NCBI GenBank assembly: GCA_964517135.1
Contig: CAZFBA010000016.1
Location: 19,705 to 83,704, forward strand
Reading direction: 5' to 3'
From: CAZFBA01 sp964517135
GTDB taxonomy: Bacteria; Cyanobacteriota; Vampirovibrionia; JBFMGH01
Length of the DNA stretch: 64,000 nucleotides
Position 1 is the first letter of the stretch. Every line of letters starts with the position of its first letter. The translations under genes and the position numbers were made by a program. Below are positions 63,183 to 64,000 of the stretch, piece after piece. The notes below the pieces were generated by a model that worked only from the letters and a program-made list of their open reading frames with translations, was not told where the DNA came from and did no database searches.

Positions 63183-63499
63183 GGGTGCGTGACCGCACGG
63201 GACTACAATTGTCCTGCAGACTTCACACGCTCCCACTTTTCCCCTGAAGGGATGGGCATCTCTAATCAAATTTTCATTTAGAGCTGCCGCATTGAAAAAA
63301 AGTGGGTCAAAAAACTTATCACTGTGGCGGCGTGGTCGCCGCTGAACCACATAAAGGGGGCAAAGCCCCCTTTCGCCTGCAAAGCAGGCTATCCCCCTCA
63401 TACTTTTTTTAAGGAAAAAAGTATGCAAAAAACCTATCACAATTGACCTGCTGATTTTACACGCTCACTCAAGTTTTCGTTCGCTTGAGCCTGTCTGGG
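63183..63499 (+). repeat. Direct repeat, copy B (317 bases)
   Basis: Repeats at 63684-64000 with a 501-base offset and only one difference seen (T versus G in AAATTTTCAT). It includes a chain of hairpins: GTGCG/CGCAC (63185), GCGGCG/CGCCGC (63327), AAAGGGGGC/GCCCCCTTT with loop AAA (63353), GCCTGC/GCAGGC with loop AAA (63375), CATACTTTTTT/AAAAAAGTATG (63399) and CTCAAG/CTTGAG (63468). Open frames on the minus strand here are most likely not genes. Confidence 0.92.
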
Positions 63500-63551
63500 A
63501 TCATGTTTGCTGCATCTTTCGCTTGCCCGGGGATAGCTGGTGAAGCCAGCG

Positions 63552-63572
63552 AAAGGGGCCGGAGGCCCCTTT
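63552..63572. repeat. 9-bp stem hairpin with GGA loop
   Basis: AAAGGGGCC, loop GGA, GGCCCCTTT. It is followed closely by GTGGTG-GTCA-CACCAC (63582-63597). Both are in the spacer between direct repeats B and C. Confidence 0.85.
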
Positions 63573-63630
63573 TACAGTCCAGTGGTGGTCACACCACAGC
63601 AAGTTCCCAACCCGCCCGCCCGTTGTGTCG

Positions 63631-63665
63631 GGTGTTATGCGGCGCCGTAGGCGCCGCATAACACC
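63631..63665. repeat. 16-bp perfect stem hairpin with GTA loop
   Basis: GGTGTTATGCGGCGCC, loop GTA, GGCGCCGCATAACACC. It shares its core and right arm with the hairpin at 63043. Confidence 0.92.
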
Positions 63666-63683
63666 CTCATAAGTCAGTATCCA

Positions 63684-64000
63684 GGGTGCGTGACCGCACG
63701 GGACTACAATTGTCCTGCAGACTTCACACGCTCCCACTTTTCCCCTGAAGGGATGGGCATCTCTAATCAAATTGTCATTTAGAGCTGCCGCATTGAAAAA
63801 AAGTGGGTCAAAAAACTTATCACTGTGGCGGCGTGGTCGCCGCTGAACCACATAAAGGGGGCAAAGCCCCCTTTCGCCTGCAAAGCAGGCTATCCCCCTC
63901 ATACTTTTTTTAAGGAAAAAAGTATGCAAAAAACCTATCACAATTGACCTGCTGATTTTACACGCTCACTCAAGTTTTCGTTCGCTTGAGCCTGTCTGGG
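63684..64000 (+). repeat. Direct repeat, copy C (continues beyond window)
   Basis: Second copy of the 317-base unit, truncated by the window edge while still matching. The repeat is therefore longer than what is visible and the array may continue to the right. Confidence 0.9.

Noticed and set aside
62997..63440. Minus-strand 147-codon open frame in the GC-rich array
   Set aside because: It is a translation of hairpin repeats, has many Cys/Arg/Pro residues unlike neighbours, and the same peptide recurs in the next repeat with a different end. It lacks a good ribosome site.
63501..63941. Minus-strand 146-codon open frame in the GC-rich array
   Set aside because: Same reasons; the first half duplicates the frame at 62997-63440 because the DNA repeats, and the second half changes with the repeat junction.
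62920..64000. CRISPR array
   Set aside because: Repeat units are long, irregular and of different types, and there are no equal-length unique spacers or cas genes.
1..64000. tRNA genes
   Set aside because: I looked for GGTTCGAATCC-type T-arms and paired acceptor ends and found none; a tRNAscan-SE run would settle it.

Overview
The window is 64 kb of an AT-rich bacterial chromosome, almost entirely protein-coding on both strands. I see no tRNA, rRNA, transposase, integrase, phage gene or CRISPR array. The cell is Gram-negative (diderm): it has the KDO genes kdsD-kdsC for LPS, a TolC-type outer-membrane channel, an RND pump and a CsgG-domain protein. Several proteins point to a non-photosynthetic relative of Cyanobacteria (Vampirovibrionia/Melainabacteria-like): a ClpS with the cyanobacterial/plant-type C-terminus, YlqD next to RimM-TrmD, a CtpA-like lipoprotein protease, an AMIN-domain phosphodiester glycosidase and a LabA-like NYN protein. 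No photosynthesis gene is present. This placement is inference from protein resemblance. TTG starts are common (kdsD, leuS, uppP, a response regulator, a permease, a lipoprotein).

Layout. 1-5.5 kb: start of a possible BcsB-like secreted protein, a winged-helix regulator, a TetR regulator with a perfect 26-bp palindrome, a membrane-anchored protein, a phosphohexomutase and ClpS. 6.2-8.7 kb: kdsD-kdsC and two small unknowns. 9-18.1 kb: TPR proteins, a single-domain response regulator, a large NTPase-HEAT protein, futalosine-pathway menaquinone genes mqnE-mqnA and a CtpA-like protease. 18.4-24.3 kb: leuS, an MBL-fold hydrolase, and the operon ylqD-rimM-trmD-uppP. 24.8-27.7 kb: a polar amino-acid ABC transporter. 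27.8-35.1 kb: a Cu(I)/Ag(I) efflux operon (csoR, an adaptor-like/LytM fusion, tolC-like, metal-binding lipoprotein, cusB, cusA) under a CsoR-type operator and promoter. 35.4-41 kb: GAF-HD-GYP protein, rsmI, ileS. 41-52 kb: lipoprotein and membrane proteins, motA-motB, an AMIN-NAGPA protein, a TPR-CsgG protein, a DUF362 protein and a terpenoid-cyclase-like protein. 52-62.8 kb: M50 protease, PPP phosphatase, alcohol dehydrogenase, a 1096-residue coiled-coil protein with an N-terminal HTH, DUF3343, TatD, NYN protein and metG.

Beyond genes, the window carries several dispersed short repeats. One MITE-like family has 15-bp terminal inverted repeats. The last 1.1 kb is a GC-rich mosaic of direct repeats built from short-loop hairpins, and one of its modules is also nested in a MITE-like copy 54 kb away. 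Two genes appear to start with ATA behind a strong ribosome binding site, and one small gene has an AUG-UAA start-stop element with the best Shine-Dalgarno sequence in its leader. The most novel-looking proteins are the adaptor/LytM fusion in the metal operon and the HTH-coiled-coil protein.
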